From: Buddleja alternifolia
Taxonomy: Eukaryota > Streptophyta > Magnoliopsida > Lamiales > Scrophulariaceae
Length of the DNA stretch: 64,000 bases
Direction: 5' to 3'
Assembly: GCA_019426215.1 (NCBI GenBank)
Contig: CM033394.1
Location: forward strand, 40,484,423-40,548,422
A program made the translations under genes and the position numbers. The notes beneath the pieces were generated by a model. The model was not told the DNA's origin and did no database searches. It worked only from the letters and a program-made list of their open reading frames with translations. This document shows, in pieces, positions 10,993 to 23,136 of this stretch (within the stretch, counting starts at the first letter, position 1; each line of letters begins with the position of its first letter).

Positions 10993-12188
10993 ATGAGGAA
11001 AAAGGCAAAAAGACTAGATAGTTTCAAGATATCTCAGTTGCCCCAAGTTCCATTACAGCACATACAATATCACCTCTCCCCCAAACAGGCAGCCCAAACT
11101 GTTACATTGTCCAAGGCATGGCGAAACACTTGGTCGTATAATCGCCCAAATATATCGATTTATCAGAGTTTTCCTTCAAAGGAACTAAAGATGAATTCCA
11201 CTCCCTTTTGAATAATACTTTGCAAGGATACCATGATCACAAGTTATGTATTAAGGCATGTCTTCTTGGATTGTCGGAACCGAGTTCCGAATCATTTTCT
11301 CTTCTTGAAAAATAGATCCCTATACTCATACATATGGGTGTAAACAAGTTTCATCTTCATATATTTCAAAGCACTACTTCATATGATCTGCCTCGTGCAA
11401 CTTTTGAAGCGGAATCTTTCATAGAACTATCTCTAAAGGGATGCCGGTTGGACTAAAAAGTGCATGAGAAGGTAATGTTTAAGCATTTGAAAGTACTTAA
11501 ACTCTCCTATATCTACATTAAGGAAAGGACTTTTCAGAGAATAATCTCAAGCTGCCCTTTGATTGAATATATGGAACTGGTAAGTTATGAGGGGTTGAGA
11601 AATGTTAAGTTGAATAATGATCAAGTCTATTAGTGATGCCCCAAAGCTTCGTTCTTTCGAATTTTCAGGCTATTTTACCCCTACCCTTGCTTTTTCAAGA
11701 GCTCATAAGAAATGGAGCTCGAACATATGTCTATATTTGGATGTCGCTTCATTGATATGGTTCAAGCTGAATGAAATGCTGATAGAATTAAGTCGATCCG
11801 AAATTTCTCTTTATCATACAAACTTCCCAATTATCCCCTGGTCAATAATACTGCACATTTTAAACCTGTGGAAGTGGAGAAGCTGAAATTATCTATTCAG
11901 CAAAATTCATATGCTGTAAGTGATATATTTCTCGTTTGTCGTCCTAAAAACATTGACGTGTACTGGTATGGAAATGAAGATGGTGAATGGAAAAGGAAAA
12001 GCAATGAATTTGTTGAGTATGTATGGAAGATACTAATGGAGAGAGCAATTGGAGATCAATTCACGCAGCTAATTTGGCAAAAGGATTTGAAGGAAGTGAG
12101 CTTGAATGTGTATGATGACGACCTATATGAATGGCGTCGTCTACACTGGCTGGACAAGCTTAAGGAAATGTGCATTGCCAAACAATAA
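10993..12188 (+). pseudogene. F-box/LRR (FBD-type) protein pseudogene
   Basis: The N-terminal part encodes an F-box: ISQLPQVPLQHIQYHLSPKQ then AQTVTLSKAWRNTWSY (about 11,030-11,140). Such proteins bind SKP1 through this region and use C-terminal repeats to select targets for ubiquitination. LRR-like segments follow in changing frames (FKHLKVLKLSYIYIKERTF at about 11,480-11,540, CPLIEYMELVSYEG), then 11,617-11,886 and 11,868-12,188 (WKILMERAIGDQF, WRRLHWLDKLKEM). Stops and frameshifts near 11,210, 11,310, 11,455 and 11,630 break the gene. The chromovirus inserted about 220 bp past the last ORF. Could be a relic of a recently lost gene; it is not a working F-box gene as read. Confidence 0.7.
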
Positions 12189-12412
12189 ACACCAACAACA
12201 AATCCGCTTTCGATTGAAATGGAGGGAATGATCAGTGTGAACCCGAAATGTTACCTGATGGCAGGTAACTTTTTTTTTCTGTGCATTTTTTATTTAATTT
12301 TCTTACGGAGATACATAAATTGAATGATTTTTGCAGGCTTCAGGTCTAATGAAACTCCACTAGGCTGCTTCTTGGCCTAAGCACAATGATGGAAATTAGT
12401 AGGTGTAGTAGC

Positions 12413-14870
12413 TGTAACGCCCTCAAAATTAATCCTAAAGAATCCAACATGAAAGCGTTATCCTATCCTTACAGAAGTACAACCCAAATTCTGGACACAA
12501 TTAAACAATTCATCTTATCGGGTCACAACCCCAATACATCAACTAAATAGCTATGCGAACTTAATATACATGAGTCAATCTACATCATTCACCTCTAGGA
12601 TAGTCCGAGTTTATACTTCGATCCTTTAAGCTAGTTTCACTTCTCGACTTACCTATAATTGGAAGGAAGAAAGTGAAGTACCTAAGCAAAGGCTTAGTGA
12701 GCGCCAGTGTACGTGTGAAAGGTGCTTAAAATAGTTTTTAGACCCCAAAGTGATAAATTAATAAGGTGAAAACAATCATAGTTTCTATTTTTCAAACGCT
12801 CATTAAAAAGGCGAGTAAGAATGACATTTGCGTTCAAGCAGTAGCTGGTATGACACCAGAATCTTAGTATACATATGATAAAGTTTTAAAACATGCATTT
12901 TTAACAGTGTGCAATCAATGTAAGTACCACGTACAAGACTCAATGCAAGTATCATGTATAAGACTTAATGCAAGTATCATGTACAAGACTCAATGCAAGT
13001 ATCATGTACCAGACTCAATGCAAGTATCATGTACAAGACATGTTTAAGTAACATGTACACGTCACGCTTAAGCAGTAGGGGGCCATGTTAGCAATACTAT
13101 CGCGTCCGATGATTTACCCATAGCACTTTGGGTCCCTCTGCTTCTTCCTTATCACCCCTGAACATGCGGCTTAAAAGCCATCACCTTATACCTCCTCACG
13201 CAGGCTCGCGATGCCCGATTTGGTCATATCCGGAATATGCCACACGATAAATGACCCATGCACCCTCAGAGCACTCCGTCCTAGATGCATGGATCTGGAC
13301 GTGGATAGCGGGAACTATTTAAGACCGCAAGCCCATGCTTGACCGACCGAACCCTGCCCTATCCATCGCCCGACCTTGGGCCCAACACAACCGCGCAAGA
13401 TGAAACATGTCACAAGAACACCATCACGACAAATGATCATGATACAAGAACCAAATGATGGAGTACTTCCACGAATCCATAAAAACCGATGTTTATTTTG
13501 AAATCATGCTTGCAAAATATGCATTTGAAACAAGTATGCAATCATGTATGTCACGAATGATTAAATGAAGCGTTTTGGCTCACGAAGAAATATTGAATCG
13601 AGCGAATTTTTTTTTTCCAGAATTTCATTAAAAGAATGTTTTCTTGAAATCGTTTTCACAAAACCTGCCTGGAAAATTATTCTCGCAAGATATGTCTTTG
13701 AAACGTGCCAAGAAATGGTTAATGCAAATTGAGTCCATGATTTGATTTGAAAGTGTTGAAATTCATTTTCATGTGAAGTATTGAAAGCATGATGAAAGTA
13801 TATAGATATATATATATACGACGTGCTCCTTCCAGTTTTGAAAGACATATAACTATAATTTTGAGAGGCACTCACACTACGTCCAAGCTTATACGGCGTT
13901 GTCCTCGTTCGTCTCACCGACAACACCTGCTAAGCGAAATTATATCAGAAGCTCATTTTCTAACTCGTCTAAAGTCTACCCGGGGTAGTCTATGAGGTCC
14001 TAATAACTATACCAACATGCACAACAAGTTACCTTAATGAAAACTAGGCTTAATTTCAATCTTCCCCAAAAGGTCGATAAGAGGCATAAAAACAGATTTG
14101 TGCAGTTTTAGTGTATGAATTGTTAAAAATCACAAACTCAATAATTGTGGGTAAAATGTTTTCATAAATGTTATAAATTTGTTAAAAGACCTTAGATAAA
14201 TGTTTCAAAGGTAAATGGTCACTTAAAATGTGGCTACTTTACTCAAAACCGAAGTAAAATTGGGTTCAATTTTTACTGGGGCAGTATGACTTTAAAATTC
14301 ATATAAAATCCGCATTTAATCAAATAAGCCCCAATTTTATACACAACAACCCCAATACATATTATTATCCCCTGTAAAATTTTGAAATCAAAATGAAGTT
14401 TGTAAGAACCCCAAATGATGTCTCAAACAAACATTTTGAAATCCCTTAAGTCTTCTGGCAGTCTATACTTAACAATTTCCATAATTCACATTACAACTCC
14501 ACAAATCTCTCAAAATTCCAGAAATATTTTAGACATGCAGTAACATAAACAGTAAAAGTTTTGAATTCAAATAACATTTCCTCATTTCGATATAATTCTT
14601 CGAAATCAGCAGCAGATTTAAAGACCCAACTTACAATTGTCATGCATGTGTGATTTCTTCATTTAAGCCTTTAGGTTAGTTACTATAAATTGTAAATTTA
14701 AGCTTAAAACTCATAGATCTACTCTTCTAATACACATGCAATAACATTTTCAAAGCAAATTTAGCCTCTACCATTACCTACTAATGTAAGATCAAGGAAT
14801 TACAAGTTACCTTTAATGCTACCAACAAGTGTGAAGATGGTTGAGGTTGAAACTAATATACTAATTTGTA

Positions 14871-14903
<33 letters not shown>

Positions 14904-15319
14904 TGAATGGAAGGATGAAGAGAGGTTGAAGATGATGAAAATGGAGAAAGAGAGTTGAAGAGGTATTTTCTTGTAAGGAAAATGATGAAGTTGTGGCATA
15001 TTATATATATATATGGTGTGATGGTGGGGTGGTCGGTCAAGCCCACTTTCCACCCCTTTATTTATTATTTTATTTTTATTATTTTTTATTTTTTTTAGAG
15101 TGAAATGAAAGTGGAATTTACTAATTATTGGTGTATTAGGGCAATTTACTAATTCAACTTCTCTCCTAGTGTCTAGTTAAATTTTGGTTCTATTCCTTTA
15201 ATCTACATAAGATGTATAATATAATATCCCTCTTGAACATATGTTTAAGATCCTAGGTCATGTCCTAATGCTTTAGATAGTAACTAGTCGACTAAAAAAA
15301 AAAAAACTTGGGTATCACA
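12413..15319 (-). repeat. Left LTR (3' LTR) of the chromovirus
   Basis: It begins TGTAACGCCCTC and ends GGGTATCACA. It contains five 25-bp tandem repeats (12,916-13,040), AT-rich sequence and two (TA)n tracts near 14,870-14,900 and 15,001-15,014. ORFs inside it are chance readings. Confidence 0.9.
12916..13040. repeat. 25-bp tandem repeat x5 inside left LTR
   Basis: Units read CAATGCAAGTATCATGTACA followed by AGACT with small variations. The same five-unit array is in the right LTR at 19,570-19,694, so it predates the insertion. Confidence 0.85.
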
Positions 15320-15345
15320 TTCTCTCCTCCTTAAAAGAATTTGGT
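15320..15345 (-). other. Polypurine tract of the chromovirus
   Basis: The minus strand reads CTTTTAAGGAGGAGAGAA immediately before the LTR terminus TGTGATACC, the priming site for plus-strand DNA. Confidence 0.65.
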
Positions 15346-16500
15346 CCCCAAATTCTCACCTGAGGACAATTCCGGGTAGTGTCTTCGCATGTAATCCTCG
15401 GTTTCCCAAGTTGCTTCTTCTAGATTGTTGTGATTTTCCCATAACACCTTTACCATTGGGATGCTTTTAGTCCGTAGCTCACGCACTTTCTTGTCCACAA
15501 TCTTTATCGGTTTTTCTTCATAAGTCAAATTGTTCTGAATTGGTATTGCATCCACCTTGAGTACATGTTCAGGATCGGGTCGGTATTTCTTTAACCTGCT
15601 TACGTGAAAGACATCGTGCAAACCAGAGAGTGCTGGTGAGAGTGCCAGTCGATATGCTACTTTTCCAACTCTTTCCAAGATCTTGAAAGGTCCAAAAAAT
15701 CTAGGACTTAACTTTCCACCTTTCTTAGGTTGAATGATGCCTCCCCGAGGAGATAGCCGCAAGAAAACCTCATCTCTGACGAAAAATTCTAAGTCTTTTC
15801 TTCTTTGATCGGCGTAACTCTTCTGACGACTCTGTGCAACTTTCATTCGTTCCTGGACAATTTGGATTTTATCTATAGCTTCTTGTACCAATTCCAATTG
15901 TGGGAACGTCCATTGTCCCTGATTTTTCTTCTCAGGAATCCATGTATCTCCAACTTCCCAACGAATTGGGGACCTGCACTTTCTCCCATATAAGGCTTCA
16001 TATGGTGCCATTCCAATTGTGGCCTGATAGCTATTGTTATAAGCAAATTCTGCTAAAGCTAGGTATTGAGCCCAATTTCCTTTAAATCCAAAACACATGC
16101 TCGCAACATGTCTTCTAGTATTTGAATGACTATCTCAAATTGTCCATCCGACTGAGGATAAGTTGTCATGCTAATGACTAGCTTAGTTTCCAATGCAACA
16201 TGTATGCTTTTCCAAAATTGTGAGAGGAATGAGAGGAACCACTGCTCAATGGTATGGATCTCTGGACTCTACTAAGGACAAGGTTAACTGAAACACCATG
16301 TCGTCTCACAATTTCCTTAACGTACCATCAAGCTAACTTAGGGAGGTTCTACCTCCCGGACGGGCAAGAAATGAGCTCATTTTGTGAGCCCATCCACAAT
16401 TATCCAAATAGAATCATGGCCACTTGTAGCTTGGGGCAAATCAGTTATAAAGTTCGCTGTTTGATATTCACTTTCCCATTCAAGTTTTTTTTTTTTTTTA
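15331..16500 (-). pseudogene. Integrase core end and chromodomain of the chromovirus
   Basis: The open segment (16,098-15,331, 255 codons) begins in the integrase core: FAYNNSYQATIGMAPYEALY and GRKCRSPIRWEVGD. It continues through the GPF-type C-terminal domain (FGPFKILERVGKVAYRL; HDVFHVSRLKKY) and ends in a chromodomain (VLWENHNNLEEATWETE). Upstream, in another frame, SDGQFEIVIQILEDMLRA (about 16,145-16,095) supplies the catalytic Glu region. The first catalytic Asp motifs are not readable. Chromodomains of this family bind modified histones and steer insertion into heterochromatin. A frameshift near 16,098 and loss of the N-terminus make it a pseudogene. Confidence 0.8.
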
Positions 16501-17354
16501 GGTTGTAAGAGTCCAGAAGATCGTTAAGGTTTGATGTTTTGATTTCACTTGTTGACATGCAAAGCATCGTGAGACATAATTAGTGACTTGGCTGTTCAGA
16601 TTGACTAACCAGTAATATTCCTTAATTCCTTATGCATCTCATTACTGCCAAGGTATATGGTCTTTTTCAAGCGACGAGCTTCATCAAGTATAACCTTCTT
16701 CACACTAGTGTCATTTGGTACATACACCCTATTTTAAACTATATCAGGTCGTCTTCCCAGATATGAAATTCACGGCTATATTTCTTGAAGGGTCTTCTCT
16801 CTTAAGTTCTTGAATATAGATCTTTCTCTAGTGCAACTTTGATCCAAGAACATTGGGTTCTACTTTGATATTAGCACACAAGATGTGTAATCCAAATTCT
16901 TTTATATTCCAAAAACTCACATCCTTCCACATCCTCCATCCGTTATCCATTAATCTTGCAACACTCCTTTTCTGACTTAAAGCATCTGCTTCTACATTAG
17001 ATTTCTAAGATGGGTTTGGATTGAACACTTGTAGTCTTCAAGAAGTTTCACTCTCTTTGTTTGTCTCAAATTCAACTCCTTTTGAGAGAATAGATACTTA
17101 AAACTTTTGTGGTCGGTATGATGCTCCATACAAGTAATGTCTCTACTTTGTTATTTCAGAAATAATGGAGGCTACTGCCAAATCATGGGTTGGGTAGTTC
17201 TATTCGTAGGGTTTGTGTTTACGCTATACATACGCTATCTCTTTACTATTTTGCATAAGCATACATCCAGTCCCTCCTTAGAGACATCACCGTAAACTCC
17301 AAAATTATCATTTCCATTAGGAAGGTCTAAAATGCGTTGTTGTGAGCCTTTTCT
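16501..17354 (-). pseudogene. Degraded RNase H / integrase N-terminal stretch
   Basis: By position this should hold RNase H and the integrase zinc finger. I see no clear motif in any minus-strand frame; the stretch is scrambled by indels and carries a poly-T run at its left end (16,485-16,499). Confidence 0.35.
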
Positions 17355-18119
17355 CTAACTCTTGGAAGCTTGACTTAGACTCATCATTCTATTCAACTTC
17401 ATCTTCCTTTGAGTTAGTCGAGATAAATGTCCTGCTATCTTAGAGAAATCCTTGACAAATCTCCGATAGTATCCTGCTAATCCGAGAAAGCTTTTTTTTT
17501 TTTTTGTGGCATTCTCAGGTCTTTTCCATTCCACAATAGATTCTACCTTCGAGGGGTAGACATAGATTCCATTACCCATAATCACATGACCTAAGAAGGC
17601 AACCTTAGTTAACCCAAACTCACACTTGCTAAATTTCACGTAGAGCTTGTTGTCTCTTAAGACTGGCAATACAATCCTTAAGTGTCGTTCATGATTTTCT
17701 TTGGTCTTAGATATAGACAATGATGTCGTTTATAAATATCACCGCAAGCGATCCAAATTAGAAGGTAATATACTATGCATAATATCCATAAGGGTTGTTG
17801 GGGTATTGGTCAATCCAACTGGCATTTCAACAAACTCATATTGTCCGTATCTTGTTTGGAAAGCGGTCTTAAGTTCATCTTCATTGTTAATTCTTAATTG
17901 ATCATATCCTTGTTGCAAATCAAGCTTAGAATACAACGTAGCTCCTTGGAGTTGGTCAAACAATTCTTTAATTCGTGGAAGAGGATACTTGTTCTTGATG
18001 GTTACACTATTTAACCCCCGGTATTCTACATCTAACCCTAATGATCTGTCTTTCTTCTTGCCAAATAACACTAGAGCTCCCCACAGAGACGTATTAGGTT
18101 CAATAAATCCTATCTCCAC
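17355..18119 (-). pseudogene. Reverse transcriptase fragment of the chromovirus
   Basis: Segment 18,119-17,739 carries [40 protein letters not shown] and [18 protein letters not shown], the classical fingers/palm motifs. After a frameshift, 17,720-17,355 carries KFSKCEFGLTKVAFLGHVI and FLGLAGYYRRFVKDFS (thumb). The active-site FxDD box, in the gap near 17,730-17,715, reads FINDIIVY, so the first Asp is Asn. An adenine run (poly-T on +, about 17,492-17,503) also sits in the reading frame. The enzyme would copy element RNA into DNA; this copy cannot. Confidence 0.85.
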
Positions 18120-19052
18120 AACTTTAATAGCTAAGCTTTCCTTATATTGGGGTAGTTCCGAGTAAACGCTCGATGGCGAACTCCCTTCCCTATCTGTTGG
18201 TAAAGAGATTAAAATTTAGGAACTACAAATACTTATTTAATATTCACTTTATCTTTTGTCTTGTTAATCATGGAAGCTAAATAGTCTTCCCTTTCTTTCC
18301 AAAGTGTCCTTTACGCCATAACAACTGAAATGTTAGGTGCTGAAGCAATCCTTGTGTTCCCTGCTAGATCTGTAATCGACTTACCAGATGCACAAAACTT
18401 AACAACCTTGTAAGATAATCTATTGGGCATGATGATAAGACAACTAATCCATTTCTAGAATAATGTCTTACTCTTGTATAGGTAGCACTATAATACCAGT
18501 TGTAAAAGATTTTCCACTAATCATTATGTTACTGGACTTAAATCACTGAATCCATAACCATGCCACTATCCTTTCGTGTAGTAACTTCTAAGTTAACTTT
18601 TATAGTACGATCAAAAATTAAAATAGTCATTTATAATCACCTTCCTGTATCACATCCAAAAATTATTCTGTAATATCAATAAACTATCACTGTACTCAAG
18701 AAACTACATGAAAGCTAATTTCCCACTCGCTTTCTCATAAGTAGGAGGTTGAGTAATTAATGTAATTCCTCTTGTTCACAAGAATATTCATCCTTCATTC
18801 TATTACACCTTTTCCGACTCAAGTGTCTCTTTGCAATCAAAGCACCTATAGTGTTTTATTCTAGACACGTTCCTAGCTCAGTCCTACAATTGTAATCAAT
18901 CATCGCTTGGTCGGCCGCCCAAACAATGGTTTGTCACAATTTAAGTACTGAAACACTATATCTCCAACCTTATTATCATATCGAACTCTCACTTAATACC
19001 TAAAACCACAGTCCGAGGAACCTATCCCGGAATAGCTCAGGCACTAGCCCAA
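18120..19052 (-). other. Chromovirus leader: expected gag/protease not recognisable
   Basis: Only about 930 bp separate the primer site from RT. No gag, zinc knuckle (CCHC) or protease DSG motif was read in any frame. The region is probably deleted and rearranged gag. Confidence 0.4.
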
Positions 19053-19064
19053 GCTCTGATACCA
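19053..19064 (-). other. Primer-binding site (tRNA-iMet) of the chromovirus
   Basis: The minus strand reads TGGTATCAGAGC, two bases from the LTR end at 19,067. Confidence 0.85.
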
Positions 19065-19066
19065 TC

Positions 19067-21526
19067 TGTAACGCCCTCAAAATTAATCCTAAAGAATCCA
19101 ACATGAAAGCGTTATCCTATCCTTACAGAAGTACAACCCAAATTCTAGACACAATTAAACAATTCATCTTATCGGGTCACAATCCCAATACATCAACTAA
19201 ATAGCTATGCGCGCTTAATATACATGAGTCAATCTACATCATTCACCTCTAGGATAGTCTGAGTTTATACTCCGATCCTTTAAGCTAGTTTCACTTCTCG
19301 ACTTGCCTATAACTGGAAGGAAGAAAGTGAAGTACCTAAGCAAAGGCTTAGTGAGCGCCAGTGTACGTGTGAAAGGTGCTTAAAATAGTTTTTAGACCCC
19401 AAAGTGATACATTAATAAGGTGAAAACAATCATAGTTTCTATTTTTCAAACGCTCCTTAAAAAGGCGAGTAAGAATGACATTTGCGTTCAAACAATAGCT
19501 GCTATGACACCAGGATCTTAGTATACATATGATAAAGTTTTAAAACATGCATTTTTAACAGTGTGCAGTCAATGTAAGTATCACGTACAAGACTCAATGC
19601 AAGTATCATGTATAAGACTCAATGCAAGTATCATATACAAGACTCAATGCAAGTATCATGTACCAGACTCAATGCAAGTATCATGTACAAGACATGTTTA
19701 AGAAACATGTACACGTCACGCTTAAGCAGTAGGGGGCCATGTTAGCAATACTATCGCGTCCGATGATTTAACCATAGCACTTTGGGTCCCTCTGCTTCTT
19801 CCTTATCACCCCTGAACATGCGGCTCAAAAGCCATCACCTTATACCTCCCCACGCAGGCTCGCGATGTCCGATTTGGTCATATCCAGAATATGCCACACG
19901 ATAAATGAACCATGCACCCTCAGAGCACTCCGTCCTAGATGCATGGATCTGGACGTGGATAGCGGGAACTGTTTAAGACCGCAAGCCCATGCTTGACCGG
20001 CCGAACCCTGCCCTATCCATCGCCCGACCTTGGGCCCAACACAACCACGCAAGATGAAACATGTCACAAGAACACCATCACGACAAATGATCATGATACA
20101 AGAACCAAATGATGGAGTACTTCCACGAATCCATAAAAACCGATGTTTATTTTGAAATCATGCTTGCAAAATATGCATTTGAAACAAGTATGCAATCATG
20201 TATGTCACGAATGATTAAATAAAGCGTTTTGGCTCAGGAAGGAATATTGAATCGAGCGAATTTTTTTTTTTTCAGAATTTCATTAAAAGAATGTTTTCTT
20301 GAAATCATTTTCACAAAACCTGCCTGGAAAATTATTCTCGCAAGATATGTCTTTGAAACGTGCCAAGAAATGGTTAATGCAAATTGAGTCCATGATTTGA
20401 TTTGAAAGTGTTGAAATTCATTTTCATGTGAAGTATTGAAAGCATGATGAAAGTATATAGATATATATATATATACGACGTGCTCCTTCCAGTTTTGAAA
20501 GACATATAACTATAATTTTGAGAGGCACTCACACTACGTCCAAGCTTATACGGCGTTGTCCTCGTTCGTCTCACCGACAACACCTGCTAAGCGAAATTAT
20601 ATCAGAAGCTCATTTTCTCACTCGTCTAAAGTCTACCCGGGGTAGTCTATGAGGTCCTAATAACTATACCAACATGCACAACAAGTTACCTTAATGAAAA
20701 CTAGGCTTAATTTCAATCTTTCCCAAAAGGTCGATAAGAGGCATAAAAACAGATTTGTGCAGTTTTAGTGTATCAATTGTTAAAAATCACAAACTCAATA
20801 ATTGTGGGTAAAAGTTTTTCATAAATGTTATAAATTTGTTAAAAGACCTTAGATAAATGTTTCAAAGGTAAATGGTCACTTAAAATGTGGCTATTTTACT
20901 CAAAACCGAAGTAAAATTGGGTTCAATTTTTACTGGGGCAGTATTACTTTAAAATTCATATAAAATCAGCATTTAATCAAATAAGCCCCAATTTTATACA
21001 CAACAACCCCAATACATATTATTATCCCCTGTAAAATTTTGAAATCAAAATGAAGTTTGTAAGAACCCCAAATGATGTCTCAAACAAACATTTTGAAATC
21101 CCGTAAGGCTTCTGGCAGTCTATGCTTAACAATTTCCATAATTCACATTACAACTCCACAAATCTCACAAAATTCCAGAAATATTTAGACATGCAGTAAC
21201 ATAAACAGTAAAAGTTTTGAATTCAAATAACATTTCCTCATTTCAATATAATTCATCGAAATCAGCAGCAGATTTAAAGACCCAACTTACAATTGTCATG
21301 CATGTGTGATTTCTTCATTTAAGCCTTTAGGTTAGTTACTATAAATTGTAAATTTAAGCTTAAAACTCATAGATCTACTCTTCTAATACACATGCAATAA
21401 CATTTTCAAAGCAAATTTAGCCTCTACCATTACCTACTAATGTAAGATCAAGGAATTACAAGTTACCTTTAATGCTACCAACAAGTGTGAAGATGGTTGA
21501 GGTTGAAACTAATATACTAATTTGTA

Positions 21527-21573
<47 letters not shown>

Positions 21574-21667
21574 TGAATGGAAGGATGAAGAGAGGTTGAA
21601 GATGATGAAAATGGAGAAAGAGAGTTGAAGAGGTATTTTCTTGTAAGGAAAATGATGAAGTTGTGGC

Positions 21668-21702
<35 letters not shown>

Positions 21703-22003
21703 ATGGTGTGATGGTGGGGTGGTCGGTCAAGCCCACTTTCCACTCCTTTATTTATTTATTTATTTTTTATTTTTTTTAGAGTGAAATGAAAGTGGAATTT
21801 ACTAATTCTTAGTGTATTTGGGCAATTTACTAATTCAACTTCTCTCCTAGTGTTTAGTTAAATTTTGGTTCTATTCCTTTAATCTACATAAGATGTATAA
21901 TATAATATCCCTCTTGAACATATGTTTAAGATCCTAGGTCATGTCCTAATGCTTTAGATAGTAACTAGTCGACTAAAAAAAAAAAAAAAACTTGGGTATC
22001 ACA
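19067..22003 (-). repeat. Right LTR (5' LTR) of the chromovirus
   Basis: It has the same ends as the left LTR (TGTAACGCC to GGTATCACA). It differs by scattered substitutions and by longer (TA)n tracts at 21,528-21,571 and 21,671-21,700. Confidence 0.9.
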
Positions 22004-22008
22004 GTAGC

Positions 22009-22684
22009 AGTCTCAATTAAATCCTAATTGCAACGTTTTATTGCTAATTCTTTTAAGAGAGCTTCAACAACTCAATTTGTCTGTGATTTATTGTATTTCT
22101 TTGATTCTACTTTATCATTTTTATGTTTTACTTTTCATCTTTCCAAAGTTGTAAATGCAATACTTGAATATAATTAAGAAGTGCTCTTTTGCTTCATTCT
22201 ATCTATAGCAAATATGGATGGATATGTAAAATTAATTTTGCTTTACTTGGGCAATAATATCCAAAATTTCTATTGCCAAAAACAAATAAAATATTTGGTA
22301 ATTTCCTTAAATTTTCCAACTTTGTCAAAGTATGATGATACCACCTTCTTCCTCTTTTCTTTTTCTCTCTGTATTTTCCTTTTTATTTGAGAAAAGCGTT
22401 GAAATATATATATGTCTTACACTAGAATATTTTTGAGTTGTAATATATCTTTTCTTTTTATCTTACTATTAAGAGCTTATGTTGTAGCATGATATGAATG
22501 GACCTTTTCAAAATTAAAATATACAACTAGAGTTCTCCCTTTGCACTTAGCTTTTTAAAATTTTATATAGCATGTTACAAGTCACATGGTTTTATTTTAT
22601 CAAACTTTTCAGGCATTATTTCTAAAACAAGACTAACAGTTTATATGTTATAAGCTAATTAAAAATTTAAAGGTATTTTATGTA
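22009..22684. other. AT-rich spacer
   Basis: It holds the continuation of the F-box pseudogene's 3' flank after the chromovirus target duplication, then AT-rich DNA. No gene or repeat is recognised. Confidence 0.5.
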
Positions 22685-23136
22685 GGGGTTAAATACATAT
22701 AACCCCTTTAATTTTTCGAATTGGGCACTTACCCCCATATGAAAAAAATAATACCAAAAAATCCCCTTGAGGAAAAAATTAAAAAAGTGGTGGTGGTGGC
22801 AATGTAGACCGTGGAAAGGTGGATGGGATGGATGTCGGAGTTGAGCTTGGTGAGTGGGACGGGTTAGGGTTTTGGGGAAGAATATGGGTTGAAGAAGAAG
22901 GGAGAAAGTTAAAGAAAAAAAAGAAATATAAAATAAAATAGATAAAATTCAATGTAAACATCATTAAAATGTAAGGGTATTTTTGTCTCCACAAAAAACT
23001 TCATGGGAAAAATTGCTCGAGAGAGGCAGTGTGTATAATTTTAAAAATCGTAGGGGGCATGTTTGATATTATTTTTTCATGGGGGTAAGTGCCCAATTCA
23101 AAATATGTATCACAGGGGTTTATATGTATTTATCCC
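22685..23136. mobile_element. Mutator-like MITE
   Basis: The left end GGGGTTAAATACATATAACC and the right end (reverse complement GGGATAAATACATATAAACC) form terminal inverted repeats. They continue into GAATTGGGCACTTACCCCCA on both sides, about 65-70 bp in all. It is flanked by an imperfect 9-bp duplication, TTTTATGTA (22,676-22,684) and TTTTATAGA (23,137-23,145). Long inverted repeats with 9-bp duplications point to a Mutator-type, non-coding element. Confidence 0.7.

Larger units (their letters stand above)
12413..22003 (-). mobile_element. Chromovirus (Ty3/gypsy, Tekay/Del-like) with long LTRs
   Basis: Left LTR 12,413-15,319, internal region 15,320-19,066, right LTR 19,067-22,003, with a 5-bp target duplication GTAGC at 12,408-12,412 and 22,004-22,008. 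The primer site (tRNA-iMet) and polypurine tract sit on the minus strand at the expected borders. Chromodomain-tailed integrase plus about 2.9-kb LTRs fits the Tekay/Del chromoviruses. The internal region is only 3.75 kb, lacks recognisable gag and has broken RT and integrase. In the first about 310 LTR bases I compared by eye there are about 8 differences, so the insertion looks fairly young although its coding part is dead. Confidence 0.85.

Noticed and set aside
13561..13995. ORFs inside the chromovirus LTRs
   Set aside because: They occur in both LTRs, have no domain, and cross low-complexity (TA)n sequence.
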